This document shows positions 1-10,400 of a stretch of DNA of 37,445 nt, in pieces. Numbering within the stretch: position 1 is the first letter of the stretch; each line of letters starts with the position of its first letter. The position numbers were made by a program, and so were the translations under genes. The stretch lies in contig JAIRVZ010000089.1 of NCBI GenBank assembly GCA_031253625.1, forward strand, positions 1-37,445. The letters run 5' to 3'. The DNA is from Dysgonamonadaceae bacterium (GTDB taxonomy: Bacteria > Bacteroidota > Bacteroidia > Bacteroidales > Azobacteroidaceae). The notes below the pieces were generated by a model. That model worked only from the letters and a program-made list of their open reading frames with translations, was not told the origin of the DNA and did no database searches.

Positions 1-963
1 GGCATATTCAATCCACCAAATACTATTTTGAATAAGATAATCTGCAAGTAATTGGTTGCGCTGATTCAAATCGGGCATCGAGGGCACAAACCAGCCGTCG
101 GTCATGGCTGCGATTTCCGATTGCGGGGCATGAGGATCCATTATTGTATAAAGATTATGCGTTGTCGGAACAAATCCATCTTGATGATTCAACCAATCAT
201 TAGTGGGGAAATTTCCTATCCACCAATGATTACTTCCGCAATGGTTGTAAATCATATCCATTACCATTTTTATACCTTTTTGATGTGCTTTTTCGATTAA
301 TCGACAATAATCTTCATTGCTGCCGAAACGTTTATCCACTTGATAAAAATCGGTAATTGCATAACCGTGATAAGAACCATCGGGCATTTTATTTTCCAAA
401 ACAGGATTAAGCCAAATGGCGGTTATTCCCAAATTATCGAGATAATCCAAATGCGCTTCAATGCCTGCCAAATCTCCTCCGTGCCGCCCAAATGGGTCTT
501 CGCGTTCGATTAGAACTCCTTCCCAAACATCATTAGACGGGTCGGCATTGGCAAAACGGTCGGGCATAATCAGATACATCACGTCGGAGGTGTTAAATCC
601 TTGCGCACCAATTGTGGTAGCACGAGGTTTTAATTCATATTGTATGGGTGTTGCACGCAACGTCCCTGCCTCTTTGCCTTCTGTGAATAAGAGTTCCATT
701 TGCCCAGGCTGAGCAGCTTCTCCTATTTCCAAATAAATAAAGAGGTAATTGGGATTTTCGGGTTTTACGATGTCTTTAATTCGCACATCCGGATAATCCA
801 ATTGCACTTGCGATTGGGCGATATTTTTCCCTTGTACTAAAATCTGTAATTCGGGATTTTTCATACCAACCCACCAGAAAGCGGGCTCCATGCGGGTAAT
901 TTCTACTGCCGTTGCAGACAGAGAAAATACAAATAATGCTATGATAAAAAACAGTTTTTTCAT
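1..963 (-). CDS. susA: SusA-like neopullulanase/cyclomaltodextrinase (GH13), 3' part missing
   Basis: Incomplete gene: 321 codons are present and the 3' part lies beyond the window start. The protein begins with a Sec signal peptide (MKKLFFIIALFVFSLSATA), so it should be periplasmic. An N-terminal beta domain of about 110 residues (MEPAFWWVGMKNPELQILVQG) is typical of cyclomaltodextrinases and neopullulanases. The GH13 barrel follows, with YLIMPDRFANADPSND, an HGGDLAGI stretch and region I as MDMIYNHCG. The open frame ends just before region II, so the catalytic aspartate cannot be seen. It is the last gene of the sus operon in the window, 12 nt after the GH13 amylase. In the Sus model this enzyme hydrolyses imported maltooligosaccharides to glucose and maltose. 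The GH13 call is firm; the name susA rests on the N-terminal domain and context. Confidence 0.9.
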   Translation of the reverse strand, partial: MKKLFFIIALFVFSLSATAVEITRMEPAFWWVGMKNPELQILVQGKNIAQSQVQLDYPDVRIKDIVKPENPNYLFIYLEIGEAAQPGQMELLFTEGKEAGTLRATPIQYELKPRATTIGAQGFNTSDVMYLIMPDRFANADPSNDVWEGVLIEREDPFGRHGGDLAGIEAHLDYLDNLGITAIWLNPVLENKMPDGSYHGYAITDFYQVDKRFGSNEDYCRLIEKAHQKGIKMVMDMIYNHCGSNHWWIGNFPTNDWLNHQDGFVPTTHNLYTIMDPHAPQSEIAAMTDGWFVPSMPDLNQRNQLLADYLIQNSIWWIEYA

Positions 964-975
964 TTGATTTTAATT

Positions 976-3099
976 TTACTTTATAAATTTGAAAGAAACA
1001 TTTTGTCCGGTTAATTGGACATTCAAAATATAATATCCTTTCGGTAAATTAGCAATTGAAACAACGTTTTCGTCTTGCGTCTGTTTAAGTAGAATACCGT
1101 TGATATTATATATTTTAGCAGCAAAAACGGGTTCTTCAGTAAGAATTGTCAAATAATCAGCTGTTTGCTGTAAACCCATTTTTTCTTCTTCTACGTCATT
1201 CACTCCCGACGGAATATCTATTTTTTTATTGGTCAGCACTTTGAATTTTCCCGGTGCTAAATTGATAGACATGCTTATGTCGGTTACATTTATTGTTTCT
1301 TCGGTCATTACATCATACCATGTTCCTGTAGTTGGGAAATTCGGGTAGGTTGTAGCGGTTGAGTTTGGATTGAAGTTTCCTATAATAACCATTTTCAAAT
1401 CGGGAGAGTTTAAGCAAATACGTCTTCCACCCCAATTACTAACGCTGAATTGTGTTTCCCAATAAGATTGATTGTCGAAAGCATCGCTATATTGCTCTCT
1501 TAACTTATTTAATTTGAAGTAAGTATCGTATAAAGCTTTACGTGCAGGAACTTCAACATAATCCCAGCGGATTTCTTTTCGAGCAGTTCTATTGTTCTCA
1601 CTAATTACTGTTGATCCTGCTTTTGAATTGATAGAAAAACCGTATCCCACTTCGCCGAACTGCCAAATCATTTTTGCTCCCGGAAGCGGAATAAAGAAAG
1701 CCGCATTTAAAGCTGCCCGCTCCAATTGGACTGCCAGATTGGTTTTTATCTCGGTTGTAGCTCCCCAAGTTTTTGCTTTATACATTGTGCGTTCTTCATC
1801 ATGACTTTCCATATATCCGACCAAATTATTGTTAGACCATGACCTTGTCCAACCATTGATACCGGTAAATTCCGAACCGTCTTGCCAACCCATTATAGCC
1901 TGACAATAGGCGTGATTTTTGTTTCCCCAAGGCATCATGCCTGTACCGGCCAATTCTTTTTCTTCCGAATCTACGGCGAAATGCTCAATAATCATATAGG
2001 CATTTGGTTTAACCGCTTTGATTTGGTCGTGATAATCTTTCAAAATCGCAATCCGGGAAGCGTCATAATTTGCTGCCGTAGATTCCGTAGATTGTTTTTG
2101 AGTAAATCCTTTTGTCAAGTCAAATCTGAATCCGTCGAACTTATATTCTTCCAACAAGAATTTTAAATTGCGTTTAAAATATTCCCTTACTAATGGAGAT
2201 TCATGATTGAAATCGTGAAATACGCTATACGGATGGGGCGCCACTACATTAAACCAAGGGTTATCGGCAGCAGTTTCATTGGTTGCCGCATTCCAATATA
2301 ATTTGGCAAAGGGGTGCTGTCCGGTGGCATGGTTATATACAATATCCAAAATGACCGCCATACCACGTTTGTGGCAAGCATTAATAAATTTTTTATACAT
2401 TTCCTTAGTTCCGTAGGCTTTATCCATGGCAAAATAGTAGCAAGGATTATATCCCCAACTATCGTTTCCGTCAAATTCTTGCGTGGGCATCAATTCAATG
2501 GCATTAATTCCTAATCCTTGCAGATAATCCAATTTGCTCATAACGCCATTTAAATCGCTCGTGGAAGTAAAATCACGAATCAATAATTCATAAATGACCA
2601 ATTTATCCTGGCGTGGCGCTTGAAAGTTTGTAACTTCCCAATTGTAAGGTGTTTCATTTGTTTGAAACACGGAAACCATACCGTCATTACTGTTTTTTCC
2701 TGCGGGATAAGGTTTTAGATTGGGATAAGTGGTAGATGAAATATATTTATCATTCCATGGATCGAGCGTTTTTTGAGCGTAAGCATCTCCGACATATAAA
2801 TTTCCATCTACAAAATACTGAAAAGCATATTCCACATTGGGTTGCAAATTATTAACAGTCAGCCACCAATAATTACCGTCTTTTTTCATCATATAATCAT
2901 CATTAGACAGCCATTCGTTAAAATCGCCTACTACGAAAATATTATTTTTATTCGGAGCATACAGAATAAAAGTAACAGTGTTATTATCAATTATATTGAT
3001 TCCGTCCGGAAGAGCCGGACGAGCAGCTGTTTCTACATCTTTCGCTTGAATAGAAAGAATCGCAGCGAAAAATAAAAAGACTTGTAATAATGTTTTCAT
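976..3099 (-). CDS. Secreted GH13 alpha-amylase with CBM48 and T9SS sorting domain
   Basis: A 707-residue extracellular alpha-glucan hydrolase. It has a signal peptidase I signal (MKTLLQVFLFFAAILSIQA) without a lipobox. Residues ~35-110 form a CBM48-like beta domain (FVVGDFNEW). The GH13 barrel spans ~165-600: region I as DIVYNHATG, nucleophile D327 in GFRFDLTK, acid/base E372 in MIIEHF and the third acid D434 in ESHDEER. Residues ~633-707 look like a T9SS type A C-terminal sorting domain (KIYNINGILL, LPKGYYIL, short basic end). Its place after SusE/SusF and its length (SusG is ~690 residues) suggest the role of SusG, but SusG is a lipoprotein and this protein appears to reach the surface through T9SS. 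Exact substrate (starch, glycogen or pullulan) cannot be read from the sequence. Confidence 0.93.
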   Translation of the reverse strand: MKTLLQVFLFFAAILSIQAKDVETAARPALPDGINIIDNNTVTFILYAPNKNNIFVVGDFNEWLSNDDYMMKKDGNYWWLTVNNLQPNVEYAFQYFVDGNLYVGDAYAQKTLDPWNDKYISSTTYPNLKPYPAGKNSNDGMVSVFQTNETPYNWEVTNFQAPRQDKLVIYELLIRDFTSTSDLNGVMSKLDYLQGLGINAIELMPTQEFDGNDSWGYNPCYYFAMDKAYGTKEMYKKFINACHKRGMAVILDIVYNHATGQHPFAKLYWNAATNETAADNPWFNVVAPHPYSVFHDFNHESPLVREYFKRNLKFLLEEYKFDGFRFDLTKGFTQKQSTESTAANYDASRIAILKDYHDQIKAVKPNAYMIIEHFAVDSEEKELAGTGMMPWGNKNHAYCQAIMGWQDGSEFTGINGWTRSWSNNNLVGYMESHDEERTMYKAKTWGATTEIKTNLAVQLERAALNAAFFIPLPGAKMIWQFGEVGYGFSINSKAGSTVISENNRTARKEIRWDYVEVPARKALYDTYFKLNKLREQYSDAFDNQSYWETQFSVSNWGGRRICLNSPDLKMVIIGNFNPNSTATTYPNFPTTGTWYDVMTEETINVTDISMSINLAPGKFKVLTNKKIDIPSGVNDVEEEKMGLQQTADYLTILTEEPVFAAKIYNINGILLKQTQDENVVSIANLPKGYYILNVQLTGQNVSFKFIK

Positions 3100-3113
3100 T
3101 ACTATTCATTATT

Positions 3114-3143
3114 AAAAGAGCCGTCCGTCTGAACGGCTCTTTT
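3114..3143 (-). terminator. Intra-operon hairpin terminator between susF-like gene and GH13 gene
   Basis: Perfect 11-bp inverted repeat: AAAAGAGCCGT at 3114-3124 pairs with ACGGCTCTTTT at 3133-3143, with an 8-nt loop. The stem runs into T-rich sequence on both strands. It lies in the 63-bp gap between susF-like and the amylase gene, so it probably ends part of the operon transcript before the two enzyme genes. No clear promoter is visible between it and the amylase start, so partial read-through is the simplest explanation for enzyme expression. Confidence 0.8.
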
Positions 3144-3162
3144 TATGTAGAAATAATATATC

Positions 3163-4575
3163 TTATTGTTTAACTACAGTACAAGTATATGCCGAAGCAT
3201 CGCCTAATTTCAATGTAATCAAGTAAGTACCTGCAGAAGCTATAGGAATATCAGCGCCATTATAAGTTAAATTGTTCATATCGCCGCCAATGTTGATATC
3301 CCAAGCATTGTTTGCACGGAATTTTAATGCTCCTTCGGTTAATGTTGTAGTAACAGTCCATTCGCCTGTTGCGGAGTTCAATTCCATTGGCGTAGAAACG
3401 TCCCAACTTCCGGTTGCACTTCCAATCAATCCCCACTCTGTGGTTGTAGCTGTATAAGTATAATTATTTAAGTCTACTGTAAATCGATAGAATCCGGTTT
3501 CAGGGACTGATAAATCTCCTCCGGAATCAGAAAGTTTGCCCTCTCCTCCGTCTCCATAATTGGGACCGTCCCAATTGGGCTGAGCAGTAAGCTTGAATGT
3601 ATTTCCGGCTGTCATATACACATAGCCGTCGAATTTCCAATCAAGATTCGGAGAAAATACAATCGGTGCAGTAGCAGGATTCCAACCTTGATGATTACCT
3701 GCAACATACAGTTGTTGTAAAGCATTTCCTAATAACTCAATTGTATAAGTAGATTCCATCATGTTGAGTGTGATTTTTACCCAACCCTCTTCTACTATAC
3801 GCATAGCATCTCCGTCAACAATCAATATTCCCTCCAAGTCGGTATTGCCGTCAACCGGATTACCAAGCAATCCGCCCCACCTGGCATCGCCCTCTTTGTC
3901 TTTGCTTGATTGCGGAACGATTTTGAAATAACAGTTTTCTGGCATTAGCACAGTAATAGTAAATATCGGGTCATCGTAAACATCTAAATCGCTGCGAGAG
4001 AATTTGTAAGCATCCAAATCGTTTATATTCCAACCGTTTTGATTGCCAATCAAGTAGTAAGCCGGTTCAATTTTGACATTTGAAAAAGCCGTAACACTAA
4101 AAGGACCGAAATCAGCCGGTTTGGGCATTTGAGATGCCGAAGTACCCTCTAAAATAGAGAAATAATTCCGGGTATAAATAGTATGTGTTACAGGAGCTTT
4201 CGTATTAAACAACTTTTGCACAGCTGCGTTCAAATCAGATGAAAGCACTGTTGATGCGTTATCTGCACTTGTTGTAATCAATTCTACAACATTTACAAAA
4301 TCTTTGGTATCGGAAATTTCAGTTCTGAATACAATCGTTGCCCCTTCCGCTAATGGCGGTGTGGCTGTTGCTTTCACAACTTGAAATTCCTGTTCTTCTC
4401 CGGTTAATACTAAAGCAGCTTTGAAATCATCGCCAACAACTATGGTAAAACCGTCAATCACCTGTGGGTCTTCTTGTGGATTCGATTGTGGTGGTGCCAC
4501 ATCAAGTCCGATTTCATCACATGCAGAAAAACCGGCTACAAGAAGTATTGCTAAAAAGAAATATATTTTTTTCAT
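3163..4575 (-). CDS. susF: SusF-like outer-membrane starch-binding lipoprotein
   Basis: A 470-residue surface lipoprotein: signal MKKIYFFLAILLVAGFSAC with the lipidated Cys at residue 19, followed by an acidic/Pro-rich linker. After an N-terminal Ig-like region come three carbohydrate-binding repeats recognisable by their opening motif: YLIGNQNGWN (from ~174), YVAGNHQGWN (from ~288) and WGLIGSATGSWD (from ~380). SusF of the B. theta Sus system is of similar length (~485 residues) and also has three starch-binding domains, while SusE has two. It should hold starch at the cell surface near SusC/SusD. It follows the susE-like gene but is separated from it by a REP-like palindrome. Family assignment is firm; which alpha-glucan it prefers is not shown. 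Confidence 0.9.
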   Translation of the reverse strand: MKKIYFFLAILLVAGFSACDEIGLDVAPPQSNPQEDPQVIDGFTIVVGDDFKAALVLTGEEQEFQVVKATATPPLAEGATIVFRTEISDTKDFVNVVELITTSADNASTVLSSDLNAAVQKLFNTKAPVTHTIYTRNYFSILEGTSASQMPKPADFGPFSVTAFSNVKIEPAYYLIGNQNGWNINDLDAYKFSRSDLDVYDDPIFTITVLMPENCYFKIVPQSSKDKEGDARWGGLLGNPVDGNTDLEGILIVDGDAMRIVEEGWVKITLNMMESTYTIELLGNALQQLYVAGNHQGWNPATAPIVFSPNLDWKFDGYVYMTAGNTFKLTAQPNWDGPNYGDGGEGKLSDSGGDLSVPETGFYRFTVDLNNYTYTATTTEWGLIGSATGSWDVSTPMELNSATGEWTVTTTLTEGALKFRANNAWDINIGGDMNNLTYNGADIPIASAGTYLITLKLGDASAYTCTVVKQ

Positions 4576-4626
4576 CGTTTAATTTTTTATTTTTAATAAA
4601 TATTAAATTATTTCTAAGGTTGCGAC

Positions 4627-4707
4627 CGTCATTGCGAGCCATTCGTGGCGAAGCAATCTAGTCTTATTGTTCTGGATTGCTTCGGGCTTATCACCCTCGC
4701 AATGACG
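4627..4707. repeat. REP/MITE-like nested palindrome
   Basis: Nested inverted repeat. Outer arms CGTCATTGCGAG (4627-4638) and CTCGCAATGACG (4696-4707) are perfect 12-bp complements. Inner arms CGAAGCAATC (4649-4658) and GATTGCTTCG (4675-4684) are perfect 10-bp complements. The 'GTCATTGCGAG...GAAGCAATC' pattern resembles a dispersed palindromic repeat found in many genomes of Bacteroidota and other phyla (from general knowledge). Here it fills most of the gap between susE-like and susF-like genes, so it is transcribed within the operon and would form a stable RNA structure. Confidence 0.85.
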
Positions 4708-4721
4708 TGCAAAAGACCTTT

Positions 4722-5858
4722 TTATTCAACTTTTCCTGTTCCTTTAGTGAAATTGATATGCAGTTTTTGACCAGCACTTCCGGAAACCCTGTCTTGGTCG
4801 CCTCCTGTTCCTCTGTATGCCAATTTGCCATTAAGTACTATAAATTCGGTATGCCACCAATCTTGACCTTCGAGTTTGATACAAGCACGGATTTCGCCAT
4901 TGCCTACAAATGCAGGCGATACAAAGCTTGCATCTGCTCCAAGTGATAAGTCTGGAACCGTGAATAAACGTGCGGCATCAAATGTATCCCAACCTCCGGA
5001 CGTATCTCCGGTAAGATAAACTTTCGGTTCAAGGAATTGTACATGATAAATATAATCACGTCCTGAAATTTCGGTTGTTACCACTACAATATACCAGCCG
5101 GGATTTCCAATAACGATATTATCATCGCCCGAAATACCTGCCAATGCTTTAGATGCATCGTCAATATCAGCGGTTTTTATGCCGAATGCCGTTTCGTTCC
5201 ACGCTCTCGCTGAATTAAATTTAATTGCAGCATTGTCGCCACCCACTTTTCCTAAATATTGAACAACCCAGAATTTACCCGGTTTTCCCCAAACAGGAAC
5301 CATTGAGGTTGCAGAATCCCAACTCCAATCGTCGGAAGTAACATTTCCAACAAGGTACATATTTTCCGGCATTACCATTGGGTCTAATGCAAAGTAGCTT
5401 CTCACTTTCGGCAATTCAATGATATTCGATAGCACTTGACGGCTACCGTTAGTCAATTCGGCAGAAAGGCGTATAAAAACGGGAAACGTTTCTGTCGGAA
5501 AATCTTCTTCATTTTCAATACCCAACAAGCCCACCAATGCTGTAGCCATTTCGGCTGCACTGACTTCCATTCTTGCCGAAGTAAAGAAAGTAGGAAGTGT
5601 AACAAATTCTTCAAACGAATTTTGTGTAGCAATCTGCACCCGGTATATGGTTGCGGCAGTAAAGCCGTAATCCGGTTGAGAAGTGGTAAGCAGAACGGTT
5701 TCCGTATTTCTCAAATCATAAATACCGGTAACGTAAGGAGGCGTATTCAACACGAAACTATCCGGAGTTAGTGCCGTCAGATTGTCGCGGTCTGTTTCGC
5801 AAGCCCAAAAGAAAGTCAAGCAGGCAAGCAATATCATTATATTATATATTTTCTTCAT
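4722..5858 (-). CDS. susE: SusE-like outer-membrane starch-binding lipoprotein
   Basis: A 378-residue lipoprotein with signal MKKIYNIMILLACLTFFWAC (lipobox FWAC, Cys20). The N-terminal ~140 residues have the SusE-type Ig-like fold pattern (LTALTPDSFVLNTPP, then TIYRVQIATQNSFEEF). Two carbohydrate-binding modules follow, opening with MYLVGNVTSDDWSWD (~166) and VYLTGDTSGGWDTFD (~279). SusE of B. theta is ~387 residues with two such domains, so length and domain count match. The gene lies 34 nt after susD-like. The product should bind alpha-glucan at the surface and help present it to SusC/SusD. The REP-like palindrome begins 14 bp beyond its stop codon. Confidence 0.9.
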   Translation of the reverse strand: MKKIYNIMILLACLTFFWACETDRDNLTALTPDSFVLNTPPYVTGIYDLRNTETVLLTTSQPDYGFTAATIYRVQIATQNSFEEFVTLPTFFTSARMEVSAAEMATALVGLLGIENEEDFPTETFPVFIRLSAELTNGSRQVLSNIIELPKVRSYFALDPMVMPENMYLVGNVTSDDWSWDSATSMVPVWGKPGKFWVVQYLGKVGGDNAAIKFNSARAWNETAFGIKTADIDDASKALAGISGDDNIVIGNPGWYIVVVTTEISGRDYIYHVQFLEPKVYLTGDTSGGWDTFDAARLFTVPDLSLGADASFVSPAFVGNGEIRACIKLEGQDWWHTEFIVLNGKLAYRGTGGDQDRVSGSAGQKLHINFTKGTGKVE

Positions 5859-5892
5859 TGTTTTTATTTTTAATGTTTAACAATCATCGATA

Positions 5893-7473
5893 TTAATTAT
5901 AACCCGGATTTTGATCCAAATTGTTATTCATCTGAATTTGGTCTGCGGGTAATGGGAACAAGTTGCGGAAATCGGCGATTGTCGTACCTGCTTGTGTATT
6001 CCCTTTCCACTGCCAAACATAGCTGTTACCGGTAAATTTTCCGAAACGAATTAAGTCTTGACGACGCCAGCCTTCCCAATAAAGTTCACGAGAACGCTCA
6101 TCTATAATGAAATCAAGTGTAAGTTCGCTTCCGCTAATAGAAGAAGAAAGACCTGCACGAGAGCGAAGTTCATTTACATAACCTATTGCGGTAGATTTAT
6201 CGACACCACTGCGAACAACTGCTTCGGCATACATCAAGTAAGCATCTGCCAAGCGGAACAATGGATAATCAGTATCAACAAAATCATTGTGACTTCCTGT
6301 AGTTCCGTTAGAAGTTACATTGCGGAATTTAGTTACGCCATAACCGATTTTTGTATTGGAGCTCATTTCCGTTAAATCAAGTGTATGTCCTTCGGTAAAA
6401 AACATGGCTCGCTTATCGGCAACGTCGAATTTTCTGTAAAGTTCGGGGCGGATTGTTGCTCCATTCCAGCCGCCTACTCCCATATCTACAATTCCTTTAT
6501 AACTGCTCAATGTTTGCGCTTGAATCACGAAAGTCATACAACCATAAGCTTGCAAGTGCAAACCGTCTTGCGGAATAAGGAAAATAAATTCGTTCGCACT
6601 GCTGTTCGTATTGTTATCGGCAAGGAACAAATAGTTATAATTTGCACCAATTGAATAACCGGCACCAATAATATTTTCACACATTTTGATGCAATCGGCA
6701 TTGCGGTCGTTTCCTATCCAAACTTTCGAATTGAGATACAGTTTCGCCAAAAGGAACCATGCCGACGCTTTATCTACACGGCCGTATTCATTTTTACGAG
6801 CATCTGTTAAGTCGGGAATAATTGCCAACAATTCACTTTCTACATATTCACACAATTCTGCACGAGTTTTCATTTCCGGAAGTACTCCTAAAGGCACATT
6901 TTCATCAATAAAACCAAAATTTCCGAACAGGTCAATCGCATGAAAATAGGATAGGGCACGGAGAAATCGAGCTTCAGCCCGAAATACTTTTATCGTAGGA
7001 ATCATATCAGCCTGACCGCGGCTATTCATTTTTTCATCGGTTGTAATGTTCAAGAACTCGCTTGTTACACGTGATTGATAAGCGATACGAAGATACATGG
7101 CACGAATAAACTGATTGGAAGTATTCCAAGTTCCGGTTACCAATTCGGGAATACCGGCATCGCCCCATTTAAGTACAGTTTCGTCAGTGGTAATTTGTTG
7201 CATTACCCAATAGGCACGCATATATTGTCCGTAGCCGGCATCCAAACCTTGAATATCTGATGAACCTGCATCAGTTGGTCCGCTTACTGCTAATCCTGCA
7301 TAAAGTTTGCTGAGATTTTGCTTGTAAGCTCCCGGATTGTCTTTAAAAATCTGGTCGGTAATAATCGAATCATCTCCGGGTATTACATTCAAATCGTCCA
7401 TACAAGCGCTAAAGAGAAGCGCCGAAACAGCGGCAAACGCCACATATTTTGTTATCTTAAATATATTTTTCAT
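5893..7473 (-). CDS. susD: SusD/RagB-like outer-membrane glycan-binding lipoprotein
   Basis: A 526-residue SusD family lipoprotein with signal ending LLFSAC (Cys24). The TPR-rich helical core is recognisable (FRAEARFLRALSYFHAIDLFGN at ~165-186, and ASAWFLLAKLYLNSKVW at ~235). The C-terminal part has the typical family ending: YPLFRLADAYLMYAEAV, then ERSRELYWEGWRRQDLIRFG, and a Pro-rich LFPLPADQIQMNN near the end. SusD forms the lid of the SusC transporter and binds the glycan. The gene starts 18 bp after the susC-like stop, the usual tandem arrangement. B. theta SusD is of comparable length (~550 residues). The family is certain; starch specificity comes from the neighbouring SusE, SusF, SusR and GH13 genes. 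Confidence 0.95.
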   Translation of the reverse strand: MKNIFKITKYVAFAAVSALLFSACMDDLNVIPGDDSIITDQIFKDNPGAYKQNLSKLYAGLAVSGPTDAGSSDIQGLDAGYGQYMRAYWVMQQITTDETVLKWGDAGIPELVTGTWNTSNQFIRAMYLRIAYQSRVTSEFLNITTDEKMNSRGQADMIPTIKVFRAEARFLRALSYFHAIDLFGNFGFIDENVPLGVLPEMKTRAELCEYVESELLAIIPDLTDARKNEYGRVDKASAWFLLAKLYLNSKVWIGNDRNADCIKMCENIIGAGYSIGANYNYLFLADNNTNSSANEFIFLIPQDGLHLQAYGCMTFVIQAQTLSSYKGIVDMGVGGWNGATIRPELYRKFDVADKRAMFFTEGHTLDLTEMSSNTKIGYGVTKFRNVTSNGTTGSHNDFVDTDYPLFRLADAYLMYAEAVVRSGVDKSTAIGYVNELRSRAGLSSSISGSELTLDFIIDERSRELYWEGWRRQDLIRFGKFTGNSYVWQWKGNTQAGTTIADFRNLFPLPADQIQMNNNLDQNPGYN

Positions 7474-7491
7474 TTCAATAAATTTTAGAGA

Positions 7492-10400
7492 TTAAAAATT
7501 AATATTCAAACCTACAAGGAATGTGCGCGGACGAGGATATAAATTATTAACTACGCCTGCTTGATCTCCTCCAATAGCTACTTCGGGGTCATTCACATTT
7601 GCTTTCGTAATGGTAAGAATGTTTTGTGCCGAGAAATAAACACGCATGCCTAAGTCTTTTACATTGAAGTTGTAACCTAAAGTTGCATTATCCCATTTCA
7701 GGAATGAGCCGTTTTCAATCCACTCGTCGGAAACCCGTTTCATATCATCGGGAGCAAGGTATTTGTCGGAAATAATATTGCTCAAATAACTGCCCGACGG
7801 ATTGAGTTGCTGACGATAAGAATTCATGGCAGCAATTTGGTTGTAAATATAGTTGCCGAAACTTGCACGCCACGCCATTGAAAAGTCGAAGTTTTTATAC
7901 GACATACCTGTCGCTAATCCCATGTTTGCTACCGGATTAGGACTATGGAAAAGATACCTGTCTTTGCTATCTATTTTTCCGTCGCCATTCAAATCTTCAA
8001 ATACACCTTCAATAGCATTTCCCTGTTCATCATACACTTGTCTGAAAACATTGTAGGTGTAGGGTGCATAATTTAATTTGAAAATTGCAATAGGTATTCC
8101 GCCACCACCGCCAGAAACAAATACACGTTCGTTACTTAAGCCCTCGGGATAATCAATAATTTTCAACCGGTTTAAAGAAATATTGTATGATGCATTCCAA
8201 TTGAAAGCGCCTTTTTTCGGGTTACTGATTATATCGTAAGTTAAACCAAGTTCAATACCTTTGGTAGAAAATGCGCCGCTGTTCATAAATATTTGGTTTG
8301 CAAAGTTTACGCCTGCAGGTATTTGAATGTAAGCCAACAAATCTTTTGATTCCTTATAGTAAGCATCAATCGAGCCGTACAGGCGATTTTTCATAAAACC
8401 GAAGTCCAATCCTACATTATAAGTTGTCGTTTCTTCCCATTTCAAATCCGAATAGTATGCCAACGGATAAACAGGGAAATAAAATTGGTCTCCCATAGGA
8501 TATTGCGAATTAGTATTTGTACCGACTCCGTAAAGAGGCAAATAGCGATTAATATTTACTTTTTCATCTCCATAAAGATTTTGTTGTCCGGTAATACCCC
8601 AACCCAAACGAAGTTTCAAATTAGAAAACAGATCTTGGTCTTTCATAAACGATTCTTCAATGGCACGCCATGCAAAACTCGCCGAAGGGAAAACACCCGA
8701 CCGTTTATCGGGAGCAAACATCGAAGAATGGTCGTTACGAACAGTTAAAGTCAATAAATATTTTTCGTAGAATGATAAGTTGGCACGCCCGAAGAAAGAA
8801 ATCAACACTTTCTCAGTATAGAGTGTGTTGTGCTTAAATTTTTCTTCATTTAACAAGCCGTTATCAAACATCATTCTATCTCCACTATTATATTCGCTTC
8901 CGACATTAAATTTTTGATAAGAATAACCGCCTGTCAAATCCAAACGTACAGCATCTGTTAACTGTTTATTGTAGTTTAAATAGAAATCAAGCAGTTGGTT
9001 TGTCGATTTTCCGTTGTTGTGCCATTCTCTTCCAAGTGGGGTGTTTTTTCCATTTACAGACTGAATTGTGGCAGCGATTTTGTTTGTTCTTGAATCTTCA
9101 TTCCAATCTTCTGTTTGTAAACCGAGATTAAGAACTGCTCTTAAACCATCTACAAAAGGTATGGAATAGTCGAACTGTATATTTCCCCATAACTTTTTAA
9201 CTTCTGAAGTATGGTCAACTTCTCTTAACATGGCTACAGGATTGCGTGGCGCGAGATTATTGTAAGAATAATTGTCGTTATCGCCATAATCAGCTCCCCA
9301 TTCAAAATAACCTAAATATTTTCCGTTCGGATCACGCTTTCCGTTTTCAGTTACAAAAACAGGTTTCGTGGGGTCAAAGAAAATAGCAGTACCAATGGCT
9401 CCTTCATCAGCTTTTCTGTATTTTTCAAACGAGCCGTTAGCGTTAAATTCTACTTTTAAAGTTTTATTAAAGAAAGTCGGAGTTAATGACACACTTGCAT
9501 TTCCACGTTGATAACCTGAAGTGATAAGCAAACCGGGAGTATTATTATAACCAATGGTAACGCGTGCAGGCATAAAGTCGGCAACTTTACCAAATGCCGA
9601 AAAATTGGCATTTGTTCCGATTTGATTCTCAAAAATTTGGTCTTGCCAATTGGTGTTATACATTTTTCCGTTCCAACCCAACATGGCAGCAGAAGATTCC
9701 GAAAAATTTTCAACAGCTTTAATAAAGTCGGGTTGACTGAGTGCTTCTACTTTCCACGGCAAAGTGATTACCGAAGTTTGTAAATCTAAATTGAATTTCC
9801 ATTTGCCATCGCCGCCCTTTTTAGTAGTAATAAGGATTACACCGTTTGATGCACGAGAACCGTAAATCGCAGTTGCGGAAGCGTCTTTTAAAACTGTAAA
9901 TGACTCAATGTCGTTTGGATTAATTTGTGAAATAGATGCATCTCTCAAAGGCAGTCCGTCTACGACAATAAGTGGATCGTTGCTTGCATCCAAAGAAGCA
10001 CCACCACGAATACGGATTTGCGAACCGGTTCCAGGGTTTCCGTTGGGAATGACCTGTACGCCCGGCATACGTCCCGTAATCAAGTTATCGGCTGTTACAA
10101 TCGGGCCTTTGTTCATGTCTTTTACCGTGAGCAATTCAACAGCACCTGTTGCATCTTGTCTTCTCACTGCTCCATACCCGATTACCACTAACTCTTCCAA
10201 TAGCTTTGCATCTTCTTTTAATACAATTTTCAAAGGAGAAGGTTTACTTACAGAAATTTCTTGCGTTATGTAACCAACGTAAGAAATTACCAACACGGCA
10301 TTCCCCGCAACATCTGATAATTGGAAATTACCGTCTAAATCTGTCACCGTACCGATAGTTGTTCCTTTCACGACTACCGACGCACCAATGGTCGGTTCTC

